Shown one piece after another: positions 54,639 through 63,989 of a stretch of DNA of 64,000 nucleotides (the stretch's first letter is position 1; each line of letters starts with the position of its first letter). The translations under genes and the position numbers were made by a program. Below the pieces are notes generated by a model, which did no database searches, was not told the DNA's origin, and saw nothing but the letters and a program-made list of their open reading frames with translations. Source of the stretch: CAZAMP01 sp964486455 (lineage in GTDB: Bacteria > Eisenbacteria > RBG-16-71-46 > CAZAMP01); contig CAZAMP010000023.1 in NCBI GenBank assembly GCA_964486455.1, positions 1 through 64,000 of the forward strand. The letters are read 5' to 3'.

Positions 54639-55014
54639 GATGCTGGATCCTCCGCTATTGAGAGAAAGGTTTGCCCTGAAACGAGGTGTGCGGGACAGGC
54701 ACCAGCCGCGCCCCGGCTCCGACCGGTGGGGGGGTTGATCGAAGCAACTAGAGGAAGTATATCAGGGAGTAAGTGGCACTATCTAGGCTTTCTTGTTGTA
54801 TTGCAACAGTTTACAAGTTTTTGATTAGAAGCCTGGATTTGGATTCTGGTCCAAGGGAACGTTCCCGGGGGGCAAAGCGGGGGTGGAGAATCCGCGGTTG
54901 GCGGCCTACCCCGGCGATGCTCTCAGCATTTGCCATCGGCACGCCGGCGCGTAAGAATGGCCGTGCGCGACGGATGCCGGATAGCCGAGTGCGAATGGCC
55001 CGGGAGGTTTTCCC
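54639..55014. other. Divergent intergenic region
   Basis: About 375 bp with no gene. The part 54755-54850 is AT-rich and should hold the minus-strand promoter of the LVIVD protein. It includes the small hairpin TGTTG-N5-CAACA near 54795. I found no strong -35/-10 pair. Confidence 0.4.
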
Positions 55015-56481
55015 CTGATCAGGTTCCTCACGGAAATCAATCGACGTCGGAAGGAGATCCGGCAGCTCTTCGAATCCCAGATCTGGGATCAGGACATTTC
55101 CGAGATGGCGTGGATGCGCGCCTTTCTCTTCCGGCAGCTCCGTGTCGGCGTCGTTCTGATCAAGGGATGTGTTCGCGGTCGGCTCGCGCTCCGCGCGTCG
55201 GCGATGACGTTCACGACGCTGCTGACCATCGTTCCTATCCTCATCCTCGCGCTGTCCATCATTCATGCCGCCGGCGGCTTCGTCGGGCTCGAGGGTCGTC
55301 TCGAATCGGTCATCATGGACGTCATCGATCCCGGACGGCAGGAAGAGGTCCGTCTCTGGTTGACCGGGTTCTTCCAGAACATTCGGAGCGGGGCCTACAG
55401 CGGGCTATCGATCGTCGTGCTCCTTCTCGGCGCGTTGGGACTCCTCGGATCGGTGGAGGGCGCATTCAACGACGTGTGGGAAGTGCATCGCGGCCGAAGC
55501 CTCTTCCAGAAGTTCTCCACCTACACGACCCTGATCGTCTTCGGACCGATCCTGGCCGGTTTGTCGTTGTCGATGACGGCGAGTCTCCAGACCTCGGACA
55601 TGTGGGACAGGCTCAGTGCGTCCGTTCCGCTGGTTTCGCCGCTGGTTTCGCTGCTGTTCAAGATCATTCCGGTCTTCATCACCGGGCTTGCGTTCACGAT
55701 TCTCTACATGGTCATGCCGAACGTCCGCGTCCGGCTCCGCGCCGCGCTTCCCGCGGGGATCGCCGCCGGTGTGATCTGGGAATTCACGAAGTGGGGCTAT
55801 GCGTTCTACCTCGGATGGGCCACGCACATCGGCACGCTCTACGGATCGCTTGCGGCGTTTCCGCTCTTTCTCATCTGGATCTATCTCTCGTGGATCGTGG
55901 TGCTTTTCGGCGCGCATCTGACGTTCGCCCAGGAAGCCGCGGACGACATCCGGATCGAGGAGGACGTTGCCCACGCCAGTCTCCTGGATCGCATGCGTGC
56001 GGCGCTTCACATCATGGTGAGCGCGGCCGCCTGTCACCGCGCGGGCGATGCGCCGCCTGACGTTGTCGGTCTTGCCCACTGGTTGGGACTTCCGCTTCGA
56101 TTGCTCCGGACCGCGGCCGAAACGCTCATCGCCGGCGGGCTTCTCCATCAGGTGACGAGCCACCCGAGGGACTGGGCGCTGGTTCCCGCCCGGGAGCTGG
56201 ATCGAATCACGTTGATGGATATCTGGCGCTGTTTCACGGAGGCCCAGCAGAGCGACAGGGATAGGGGTACGCCTCTCACGGCGCATCAGCCGGACGCGGA
56301 GGAAGAGCCTGCGCAGATCGAGGTCGAATCGTTGATCGATCAGATGTACACGAATCTCGAGGCGTCGTGGGGCAGGACGACGCTCGCGGAGATTCTGACG
56401 CGGCTCTCCGAGGATTCGACCGAGACGATCCGCATGCGATCGCGGGCGGATGTTCATCCGTTTCCGAAGAAGACACCGTAG
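55015..56481 (+). CDS. YihY/BrkB-family inner-membrane protein
   Basis: A polytopic membrane protein of the YihY/BrkB (UPF0761) family, with six helices in residues about 30-290 and a soluble C-terminal winged-helix-like tail of about 160 residues. The signature is LRASAMTFTTLLTIVPILIL; later helices include LFLIWIYLSWIVVLFGAHL. The first ATG is 55105, but it has no Shine-Dalgarno. The 30 codons in front of it are open and read naturally for this family (RQLFESQIWDQDISE). They begin with CTG at 55015, 7-8 nt after GGGAGG, so a CTG start is proposed. Function in the family is unsettled (transport or envelope maintenance). Confidence 0.75.
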   Translation: MIRFLTEINRRRKEIRQLFESQIWDQDISEMAWMRAFLFRQLRVGVVLIKGCVRGRLALRASAMTFTTLLTIVPILILALSIIHAAGGFVGLEGRLESVIMDVIDPGRQEEVRLWLTGFFQNIRSGAYSGLSIVVLLLGALGLLGSVEGAFNDVWEVHRGRSLFQKFSTYTTLIVFGPILAGLSLSMTASLQTSDMWDRLSASVPLVSPLVSLLFKIIPVFITGLAFTILYMVMPNVRVRLRAALPAGIAAGVIWEFTKWGYAFYLGWATHIGTLYGSLAAFPLFLIWIYLSWIVVLFGAHLTFAQEAADDIRIEEDVAHASLLDRMRAALHIMVSAAACHRAGDAPPDVVGLAHWLGLPLRLLRTAAETLIAGGLLHQVTSHPRDWALVPARELDRITLMDIWRCFTEAQQSDRDRGTPLTAHQPDAEEEPAQIEVESLIDQMYTNLEASWGRTTLAEILTRLSEDSTETIRMRSRADVHPFPKKTP

Positions 56482-56630
56482 TCGCTTCCATGCCGGCGTG
56501 GTTCGTATCGCTCCATGGTGGCGTGTGATACGATGGTCGGACCGAGCCGCACGGGCATCGCGACACACCTTGGGCCTGGCACCCCGCACGCAAGCTGCGA
56601 CCCGTGAGTCCTGCGAAACGAGCGCAGCCC

Positions 56631-59600
56631 ATGAACGATTTCGAGAGTAGGGAATCACACGCGTTGAATCGATCCGTCGCGCGCTGCGTGGCGGCGCTTC
56701 TCTTCCTCCTCGCGACCGCTGTCCTGACCACGACTTCGTCCGCGGAGACGGAGAGCGATTCGCGTCCAACCGCACCGGCACGTGTGACCGAACGGACGCT
56801 CTACGGCGAGACGATCTCGTGCGGGCAGCCCGCCCGCGGACGCATCTTCTGGGGGCCGCTCGTCGGATATCGATTCGACGGTGATGAGCTCGCCACACAC
56901 GTCGCCGTCGGCCTGAATGGCGAATTATCGCTTCCTCATTTCGGTCTCCTGGATCTCACGCTCGAGCCGACGGTCGGACAGGTGGGAAGCGAAATCGATG
57001 GAGGGATCGGCGCCTATTTGAAGGTGCCCCGCGTCCGCATGGGCGTGGACTACAACTTCCGCGAGCATGAACCGCGGCTCAAGCTTTCCGCGCACTTCTC
57101 CGTTCGTCGCTCCGGACTGCTTCGGCAGGGCGATCGGATTCGGATCGATTACATACCGGCCACACAAACGGTTCAGCTCGGGCTTCTGCTCAAGATGCCG
57201 TGGCATCGATATCGGCGGACACGCCCGGTCGACACGCATGCTCCAACGCCGCGACCGCGGTTCGCGCGGGCGCGGACGATCAAGCCCGATGCCGTGCCGC
57301 CCCCCGAGATCCCGGCCGAGCTCATTGCTCGGATCGACGAGAGCATGGAGTGGATCGAGCTCCTGACGACCCCGAGCGTCGTGATGGGCAGCATCGACTC
57401 CAAAGGAGCGCGCAGGGAGCTCGACCGTTTGACCGGACGTCTGCGCGCGCACCTGGGGAAGAAGGGCCACTCGCTGCCCGAAGAGGACGTTGCGTATCAT
57501 GATGGGCTGGTGCTGGCGTTCACGGTGATCGCGGGCGGGAAGGCCGACGCCGGCGCGGCGCTCGCGCGGGTCGCGAGGAACGTGCTTCTCGAGGAACTGC
57601 TGCTTCCGTTCGACCGTCATCTCGGTCGCCGGAAGCGCTCCTCGTTGCTGAACGGTCTCATGGAGAATGCGCGCGGCGAGTTCTCTGAGCGGCTGGAACG
57701 GGACATCCGCCGGACCGACGATGAACGGCGCGCGGCCGCCGGGCTCTTCGAACATCTTCTCGACAACGTCGAGCGCGCGGCGAAGGCGGCGAAGAAACGA
57801 TGGCGCGACTCGCGACTCGTCTGGCTTCCGTTGATCTACGGATTGAGTCCCACCGAGCGCGACACGCAATCGGAGCTGAACGCGATCATCTCATCGATTA
57901 CCGGTCGGGAGTTCGCGCACGCCAATCGGGTTCGATACCTTCTAAACGACCAGTTCTACTCCGCGTTCAAGAAGATGATCCTCGACACGGAGTACTATCA
58001 TGTTCTCGTGATCCATGATTTTCGGGACCGAAGCTCTGACAAGCAACCCGATCTCCTGGGCTGGGAAATCGCACTCGACGGCTATCTGGACGCCTTCATC
58101 GCCGCGATCGAGGAGATCGATCGTGAAGAGCGCGACGTCCTGCCCGAGTTCATGATCTTTCTGGATCAGCACTACTACGAGCTGAACGAGTCCCGCCGAA
58201 TCATCTCGTTTCTCGAGCGAATGTTCGACCCGGGGAAGATCGAGCTGGAAGACATGCGTCTCGAGGTGAAAGCGCACGCGCATCACGAGCGGCTTCGAGG
58301 CGCGATCGCGCGGTCACCGATCTTCGGCGTCAAGGGCGACGCCGAGCTCCGGCGACTCTTCAAGGTGCACGTCAACATCACCCACCCGCATGACCCGACG
58401 TTCACCGATGACTGGCTCATGCGCGACCATCGGAAGATGGCGTTCCACGACGTCTTCGAGGAGGATCCGTCGCTGGGCGAGGCGATCTATGCCGGCCTCG
58501 GCGTGGGTGAGGCGTACGTCGGGCCTCATTGGGACGATCGGAGCTTGATGGTTCAAGGTGACGATCTGGTGCGGATCAAGACGGCGGCCCGTGAGCTGTT
58601 TCTGAGTCAAGGCTACAGCGAGTCCGAGGTGCCGTACTATCTGCGTGCCGGCGAGTTCTCGTCTCAACACGTCGCGCGCGTCGACGCGTTGCGCGCTGAA
58701 GGCTGGAACGCTTCGGTGCTCTCGGTGATGAACGACACCGGGTACGGGCGGAAGGAAGCGACGGTTCTCAAAGCGGCGATCTACAGCCTCATGCCCGCAG
58801 GATCCTTGCTCCTGACCCCCGACTCGCTCTGGGCCAGTGACTTCTGGGCGGGGATGATGGCCGGCGCCGCGCTTCGCGGTTGTCATGTCTTTGCTATCGC
58901 GCCCGCGGCGAAGTTCGCGCCGAGTGGCGCCCGCCTCACGCTCGAGCTCATCCACGACACGCTGGGGGCGATGATGCTCATGGCCGAGCGGCTGCGCGAT
59001 GAAATCGAGGCCGTAGGCGGAAGCCTCAGGGTCGGTCTGTACACGTACGACGACGACGTGTGCAACGTGCGCGACCGCATCGGCGCATATCTATCCGGCG
59101 TGGCGCAGCCGACATATCCGCGTCACGGTCTCCGTTTCTCACTCGACGCGATGAAGCGTCTCGAGACCGAACGGGAGCAACTGGCCTCCGAGTACGATGG
59201 TCCCGTTCATCTCGCCAAGCCGGCGGATCGCGACCTTCCGCGCCTTCACATGAAGGCCCAGTTCTTCGCCACGGATAGCGCACTTGACGTCATGAACCGT
59301 CCCGAATGGACGGACGTGCTCCTCGCCTATCTCGACACGCGCCGACGGGAGACGAGTGAGCGCTCCGAGCGAGGGGGCGGCATCACGCGATCGGTGCTCG
59401 AGGCCTTGCGGCTCCCTCAGAGCGGTGGTGACGGCGTGATGACGTTCGCGACCGTCGGCTCTCACAATCAGGACCGCCGGAGCATGTTTCTCGACGGCGA
59501 AGCGCTCGTGGCGATCGCCGGACACGACGCGCTCATCACGCTCATCGACTTCACTTTCATGATGGGGGAGGCGACGTGGCCGCAAGACCTGACGGAGCTC

Positions 59601-59669
59601 GCGCGACACTATCCGCCGAAGAGCGGCTTCTGGCGCCGCATGGCGCGGTGGCTGCGTGACCTGATCTAG
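56631..59669 (+). CDS. Exported phospholipase D-superfamily protein with N-terminal beta domain
   Basis: About 1012 aa from ATG 56631 (GTG 56604 is also open). A signal peptide ends near SSAE. Residues about 60-190 read as a beta-barrel or porin-like domain (FGLLDLTLEPTVGQVGSEID, RVRMGVDYNFREHEPRLKL). A long helical middle follows. The C-terminal 450 residues look like a PLD fold. The first motif HRKMAFHD fits HxKx4D. The second, HMKAQFFATD, keeps HxK with the Asp two residues late, and is followed by TVGSHNQDRRSMFLDGEAL, the GSxN...RS block of PLD enzymes. It probably cleaves or exchanges phospholipids in the envelope, for example as a cardiolipin-synthase-like enzyme. An outer-membrane-like gene follows at 67 bp. 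Confidence 0.6.
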   Translation: MNDFESRESHALNRSVARCVAALLFLLATAVLTTTSSAETESDSRPTAPARVTERTLYGETISCGQPARGRIFWGPLVGYRFDGDELATHVAVGLNGELSLPHFGLLDLTLEPTVGQVGSEIDGGIGAYLKVPRVRMGVDYNFREHEPRLKLSAHFSVRRSGLLRQGDRIRIDYIPATQTVQLGLLLKMPWHRYRRTRPVDTHAPTPRPRFARARTIKPDAVPPPEIPAELIARIDESMEWIELLTTPSVVMGSIDSKGARRELDRLTGRLRAHLGKKGHSLPEEDVAYHDGLVLAFTVIAGGKADAGAALARVARNVLLEELLLPFDRHLGRRKRSSLLNGLMENARGEFSERLERDIRRTDDERRAAAGLFEHLLDNVERAAKAAKKRWRDSRLVWLPLIYGLSPTERDTQSELNAIISSITGREFAHANRVRYLLNDQFYSAFKKMILDTEYYHVLVIHDFRDRSSDKQPDLLGWEIALDGYLDAFIAAIEEIDREERDVLPEFMIFLDQHYYELNESRRIISFLERMFDPGKIELEDMRLEVKAHAHHERLRGAIARSPIFGVKGDAELRRLFKVHVNITHPHDPTFTDDWLMRDHRKMAFHDVFEEDPSLGEAIYAGLGVGEAYVGPHWDDRSLMVQGDDLVRIKTAARELFLSQGYSESEVPYYLRAGEFSSQHVARVDALRAEGWNASVLSVMNDTGYGRKEATVLKAAIYSLMPAGSLLLTPDSLWASDFWAGMMAGAALRGCHVFAIAPAAKFAPSGARLTLELIHDTLGAMMLMAERLRDEIEAVGGSLRVGLYTYDDDVCNVRDRIGAYLSGVAQPTYPRHGLRFSLDAMKRLETEREQLASEYDGPVHLAKPADRDLPRLHMKAQFFATDSALDVMNRPEWTDVLLAYLDTRRRETSERSERGGGITRSVLEALRLPQSGGDGVMTFATVGSHNQDRRSMFLDGEALVAIAGHDALITLIDFTFMMGEATWPQDLTELARHYPPKSGFWRRMARWLRDLI

Positions 59670-59736
59670 CCTTCCCGCGGCGCCTCAGGCGCGCGATATG
59701 CGAGGGAAGCAGTACGCACTTCACATGGAGGTCGTC

Positions 59737-60690
59737 ATGCGATGCGCTCGAGCCATGATGCTTGCGACGGGCTTCCTGCTGATAACGTCATGCGTCTCCG
59801 CCAAGACCAAGGCGGATACCGAGCTGCGGCATGCCATGCTCACCTATGCGCTCGAGGGCGTGAAGGATGGTGCGAAGATTCGAGTGGGAGCGGCGTCACT
59901 TCTGGCCGAAGGACGCTACCGCGGCTTCAATGCCGACCGGCTACAAGTCGAGGAGAAGAACGGGATCCGCGAAGTTCCGTCCGCGTCGGTCGACGCCGTG
60001 TGGAGGCAGCACCGTAAGCTCTGGCCGGGTGTGTTCAAGGGGGGAATCATCGGCTTTTCCGCCGGGTCCGCTCTCGGGCATCTTCTGGCGATGTGGCCGG
60101 AGTACGAATACGCGTTGGACCTCTTGTTCGGCACCATCGGTGTGCTCGGAGCGTCGGGGGTACTCATCGGAGGGGGCGTGGGTGCGCTCGTGTCCGACTG
60201 GGAGCCCGTCTACGATCCGCTGGGCGCGGCCGGCGGCGGGCGAAGACGCGACACCACCGGGTCCGTCATCGTGCAGACCGGATTCGGCGCGCGGACCGAG
60301 GAGGACACACCCGACGGAGCGTTGGGTGTTCAAGCGACGCTCTATGCATGGGGGGGCGAGGTCTTCGCGATCGGTCCGGAGATCGCCTATCAGGCGCTTG
60401 GAGATGGTGAGGGTTTGTTTCGGTCAACCGCGCAGATCCGTCTGTCGACCAAAGGCAGAAGGTTCAGGGTATTCGTGCTCTGCGGCGCGGGCGGATACTT
60501 CCCGCATCGTAACAACACCACGGGCCTCAGCGGCTTCGTGGAAGGGTATGGCGCAAACGTCGGCCTCGGGGTCAGTCACGAGCTTGCCGGGCCGTATAGG
60601 CTTTCCGCGGATGCCCGGTATCACGTCATCGCTGGGGACCTCGAATACCATCACATGAGCGCAATGACGGGAATGGCGATTCGCTGGTGA
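59737..60690 (+). CDS. Outer-membrane-like lipoprotein of unknown function
   Basis: About 317 aa from ATG 59737, placed 5 nt after GGAGG; earlier in-frame starts lack an RBS. The signal ends in a lipobox LLITSC. Residues 30-90 are a small beta domain (GAASLLAEGRYRGFNADRLQ). A glycine-rich hydrophobic pair (KGGIIGFSAGSALGHLL and GTIGVLGASGVLIGGGVGAL) resembles glycine-zipper segments. The C-terminal half alternates as in an eight-stranded barrel and ends with an aromatic (MAIRW), typical of outer-membrane barrels. It follows the PLD-like gene closely and may be its partner in the envelope. Confidence 0.65.
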   Translation: MRCARAMMLATGFLLITSCVSAKTKADTELRHAMLTYALEGVKDGAKIRVGAASLLAEGRYRGFNADRLQVEEKNGIREVPSASVDAVWRQHRKLWPGVFKGGIIGFSAGSALGHLLAMWPEYEYALDLLFGTIGVLGASGVLIGGGVGALVSDWEPVYDPLGAAGGGRRRDTTGSVIVQTGFGARTEEDTPDGALGVQATLYAWGGEVFAIGPEIAYQALGDGEGLFRSTAQIRLSTKGRRFRVFVLCGAGGYFPHRNNTTGLSGFVEGYGANVGLGVSHELAGPYRLSADARYHVIAGDLEYHHMSAMTGMAIRW

Positions 60691-60754
60691 TGACGCTTCG
60701 CTCGCCCGAGCCCGCAACCCAGCATCGACAACCGGCCCGGTGCCGGTATCTTCG

Positions 60755-61876
60755 CTATCGTCGGTAGCGTCCCTTGATCAGTCCCCAGGTCGTCTCGCGG
60801 ATCGGTGTGCTACAGCCTTGATCCAATGCGCCGATCAGAGATCCACACGGGCTCTCGTCCGGCAAACATGGAGAGATCGTGTCGAGTGAGTAGTCGCCGT
60901 CTGTGGTCGGGGCGTCTTCGCACGGCTGGGGATTGCAGAAGAGCGGGTCCTGCTCCAGGTTGTCGGCCACGTCGATCACCTGGCCATCACCGGCCTTGCC
61001 GGCCGGATTCCATGTGCTGCACGTGAACGTGATCATCCCGCCCGTCTCGACAAAGACGTCATCACCTTCTTCATCGGCGCAGTTGTTCCAGACGATGGTC
61101 CGCTCGATCGATGCGGTGCAGCCACCTTCACAGAAGATGCCCCCGCCTCGCTCGTCGACGGCGGTGCCGAGGAACGCGTGGTTACCGGCGATCGTGCATC
61201 CGAGAAGCTGAGCGGTACCGCCGGTGGCAAGGAACACGCCCCCGCCGAGGTTCGCGCGATTTCCGGTGATGACGCAGTCAATCAGAGTGGGTGAGGCGCT
61301 GACCTCGGCGCTGATCGCGCCGCCTCCGATTTCGGTACAGCTGTTCCCCTTCATCACGCAGTTGATGATCGTCGGAGTGACGAGGAGACCTTCGCATCCG
61401 ATCGCGCCGCCGCTGTACTGGCTGTGGCAGTCGACGATGATGCAATTGCGGATTGTCGGAGACGCGCCGGCGAGGCAGTAGAAGCCCCCGCCGCTCAGCA
61501 CGTGGGGCAGCAGGCTCTCTTCATCCGAGACGAACCCGTTTCGGATCGTGAAGCCGTCGACGACGGCATCGGACGTCTCGAGAGTGGTAAAGATAAAGCC
61601 CCGATGTGGGGCGCTCGCGCTTCCGGCGACGTCGATCTCCGTGAATTCGGGGCCCGCTTCCGACGTAACCACGAGATCCTTCCCGCCGAAGTCGATGTCG
61701 CGGTTGCCTTCCCCGGTGTAAATCCCGGGGGCGACGAGCACGCTGTCACCCGCCGCGGCCGAGTCGACCGCCGCCTGAATCGTTGGATACAGCTCGGATG
61801 GAACGGGGAGCGTGGCCGCCTCAGCGCCCGTGACGGCCACGAGGAGGATTGTCCCTAACGTCATTCGGATATTCAT
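60755..61876 (-). CDS. Secreted right-handed beta-helix protein
   Basis: About 373 aa from ATG 61876, with signal peptide ending TGAEA. The body opens with ELYPTIQAAVDSAAAGDSVL and FGGKDLVVTSEAG, then repeats of a parallel beta-helix (GGGFYCLAGASPTIRNCIIV, GGAISAEVSASPTLIDCVIT, GGGVFLATGGTAQLLGCTIA). Its layout matches the beta-helix part of the C10 peptidase protein at 39105. It has no FlgD tail but ends ETTWGLIKGRYRR, an aromatic-basic motif that may be another C-terminal signal. No catalytic residues are evident. It is probably a surface or extracellular structural protein. Confidence 0.8.
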   Translation of the reverse strand: MNIRMTLGTILLVAVTGAEAATLPVPSELYPTIQAAVDSAAAGDSVLVAPGIYTGEGNRDIDFGGKDLVVTSEAGPEFTEIDVAGSASAPHRGFIFTTLETSDAVVDGFTIRNGFVSDEESLLPHVLSGGGFYCLAGASPTIRNCIIVDCHSQYSGGAIGCEGLLVTPTIINCVMKGNSCTEIGGGAISAEVSASPTLIDCVITGNRANLGGGVFLATGGTAQLLGCTIAGNHAFLGTAVDERGGGIFCEGGCTASIERTIVWNNCADEEGDDVFVETGGMITFTCSTWNPAGKAGDGQVIDVADNLEQDPLFCNPQPCEDAPTTDGDYSLDTISPCLPDESPCGSLIGALDQGCSTPIRETTWGLIKGRYRR

Positions 61877-62047
61877 GGCCTCATACCTCTCTGGTCGGAA
61901 CCCACGCGAGGTGTCGGTGGTGGAACGCATTCGTAGACGGCAGGTTTCGTGGCCACTTGCGCAGCCCAGCCCGTTGCCGTCTTCCTCGACCCGATGATAG
62001 ACTAGCTTATGACTGAATTCACTTTCGAAAAGACTGGAGTCGATACG

Positions 62048-62851
62048 ATGAGAAACGCGTTCAGTCGGCGGTCTCGGTCGGCCATCCTGGCACTACTCAC
62101 GCTTGGCCTTGCGCTGATCGCCGCGTGCGAGAGCACGACGTCGACGGAAGGGCAGTCAGGCGATATCACCTTTGTCTTCATCCATCAAGTCGACGGCGCC
62201 GACCTGACGTTCGACATCACGACGTACACGAATGCCGCCGGCAATTCCTACATCATCCAGACGCTTCAATATTACGTGTCGAACTTCGTGCTCCACCGAG
62301 CTGATAGTGCCCAGTTCGTGATGCGCGACTTTCACTACCGGGACGGCAAGATCGATGATACCGAGGTCTACCTTCTGGATAACGTCCCGAACGGCGAGTA
62401 CACGTCGATCTCGTTCACGTTCGGTCTGGACGAGGAGATGAACGTCGACGGCGGCCTGCCGAACAATCAGCAGAACAACAACATGGAGTGGCCGGAGCCG
62501 CTGGGTGACGGTTATCACTACATGAAGTTCGAAGGCCGCTACACGGAAGACGAGAAGGCGCTGGTCTCATTCGCCGCTCACTCGGGCATCTCGTTGATCG
62601 ACAGCGTGCGCGTGCACCGCCACTTCGAGGTCGAGCTACCGAACTCCGCGGTGACGGTTAACGGTAAAGGCTGGCAGGTCGAGGTGGTGGTGAACCTGAA
62701 CGAGTGGTTCAGCGATCCAAACGAAATCGATATGAACAGTTTCTTCCCGGGCGGCATGGGCATCATGGCCAACCCGGCGAAGCAGGATTCACTGATTGCC
62801 AACGGCCCGACCGTGTTCTCGACCGGTGAGATCACGGAGCTGACGCAGTAG
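62048..62851 (+). CDS. MbnP-family copper-binding lipoprotein
   Basis: About 267 aa from ATG 62048 (GGAG about 10 nt upstream); the ATG at 62009 lacks an RBS. The lipobox LALIAAC gives a lipoprotein. The mature protein has ITFVFIHQVDGADLTFDITT, LQYYVSNFVLHR, and MEWPEPLGDGYHYMKFEGRY, the plan of MbnP-type proteins. In characterised MbnP a tryptophan is oxidised to kynurenine by the diheme enzyme MbnH to create a copper site. The Trp in the EWPEP block is a candidate here. The next gene, 3 bp downstream, is the matching diheme protein, which strongly supports the assignment. Confidence 0.8.
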   Translation: MRNAFSRRSRSAILALLTLGLALIAACESTTSTEGQSGDITFVFIHQVDGADLTFDITTYTNAAGNSYIIQTLQYYVSNFVLHRADSAQFVMRDFHYRDGKIDDTEVYLLDNVPNGEYTSISFTFGLDEEMNVDGGLPNNQQNNNMEWPEPLGDGYHYMKFEGRYTEDEKALVSFAAHSGISLIDSVRVHRHFEVELPNSAVTVNGKGWQVEVVVNLNEWFSDPNEIDMNSFFPGGMGIMANPAKQDSLIANGPTVFSTGEITELTQ

Positions 62852-62854
62852 ATC

Positions 62855-63943
62855 ATGAAGAAGCCGACCATGCAGAAGCCGATCATCACAGTCGCCGCCA
62901 TCGGGCTATTCCTGTTACTGCCGGTTGGGTGCGAGAAGACGACCGTCGTCGACCCGCCACCGGCTGAGGGTGGCTTCGTGCCGACCGACACGCTCACACT
63001 GATGATCTACGAGGCATTTCCACCGATGCCGATCCCCGCCGACAACCCGCTGACCAAGTCCGGCGTCGATCTCGGCCGACTGCTCTTCTACGATCCCATT
63101 CTATCGGGCGACAGCACGCAGGCGTGTGGAAGCTGTCATACCCAGGCGTTTGCCTTCAGCGACAACGGCCGCCAATTCAGCGAGGGTATCCGCGGCGAAA
63201 TGGGTACCCGGAACGCCCCCGCGATCATCAACGCGGCCTGGACCCCGACGATGTTCTGGGATGGACGTGAGCCGAGCCTTGAGCATCAAGCGCTGGGGCC
63301 TGTCCCGAATCCCATCGAGATGGACGAAGAGTGGGAGGACGCGGTCGCGAAGCTCCAAGCACACCCGGAGTATCCGGACCTCTTCGAGACGGCGTTCGGT
63401 ACGCGGGAGATCACGAGCGACCTCGTTGTGAAGGCGATCGCGCAGTTCGAGCGGACGCTCGTCTCTCAAGACGCCAAACTCGATAAGGTGAATCGTCACG
63501 AGGCGGAGTGGTCCGACGCCGAGGCGCGCGGCTTCCTTCTGTTCTTCACCGAGAAGGGCGATTGCTTCCACTGTCACGGGAACGTTCTCGCCACCACCAA
63601 CGACTTCCGCAACAATGGACTCGACGCGACTTTCGAGAACGACCGGGGATTGGGGGAAATCACGGGTGATCCGCTCGATGACGGCAAGTTCAAGACGCCA
63701 ACCCTCCGCAACATCGAGTTCACCGCGCCCTACATGCATGACGGTCGCTTCGAAACGCTCGAAGAAGTGCTCGAGCACTACAACTCGGGCGGTGTCTGGT
63801 CGAAGACCGTCGACCCGCTGATCCGGATCGACGATGGTCTCGGTCTCACCGAAGACGAGATGCAGGACATCATCGTCTTCCTGAAGGCGCTCTCCGACTC
63901 GACGTTCCTCAACAACCCTGCCTACGCGAATCCGTTCGAATAG
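62855..63943 (+). CDS. MbnH/MauG-type diheme cytochrome c peroxidase-like lipoprotein
   Basis: A 362-aa diheme protein with lipobox LLPVGC. Two heme c sites are seen, ACGSCH near residue 90 and CFHCH near 232. Other family marks are LGRLLFYDPILSGDSTQACG, GTRNAPAIINAAWTPTMFWD, GREPSLEHQALGPV and FKTPTLRNIEFTAPYMHDGR. It belongs to the bacterial CcpA/MauG superfamily; with an MbnP partner gene 3 bp upstream it is best read as MbnH, which uses a high-valent diheme state to modify MbnP. It acts outside the cytoplasm. A plain cytochrome c peroxidase role is the alternative. Confidence 0.85.
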   Translation: MKKPTMQKPIITVAAIGLFLLLPVGCEKTTVVDPPPAEGGFVPTDTLTLMIYEAFPPMPIPADNPLTKSGVDLGRLLFYDPILSGDSTQACGSCHTQAFAFSDNGRQFSEGIRGEMGTRNAPAIINAAWTPTMFWDGREPSLEHQALGPVPNPIEMDEEWEDAVAKLQAHPEYPDLFETAFGTREITSDLVVKAIAQFERTLVSQDAKLDKVNRHEAEWSDAEARGFLLFFTEKGDCFHCHGNVLATTNDFRNNGLDATFENDRGLGEITGDPLDDGKFKTPTLRNIEFTAPYMHDGRFETLEEVLEHYNSGGVWSKTVDPLIRIDDGLGLTEDEMQDIIVFLKALSDSTFLNNPAYANPFE

Positions 63944-63960
63944 ACGCCTTTCGCCGCCTG

Positions 63961-63989
63961 CGCGAGCGGCGATCGATCTGTCGCTCGCG
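63961..63989 (+). terminator. Hairpin after the mbnH-like gene
   Basis: CGCGAGCG and CGCTCGCG pair perfectly with a 13-nt gap whose ends can extend the stem (GCGA/TCGC). It lies 17 bp after the stop codon. The window ends too soon to judge a U-tract. Confidence 0.5.

Noticed and set aside
55405..56898. A 497-codon minus-strand frame through the BrkB-like gene
   Set aside because: It spans the end of one gene and the start of the next and has shadow-type composition.
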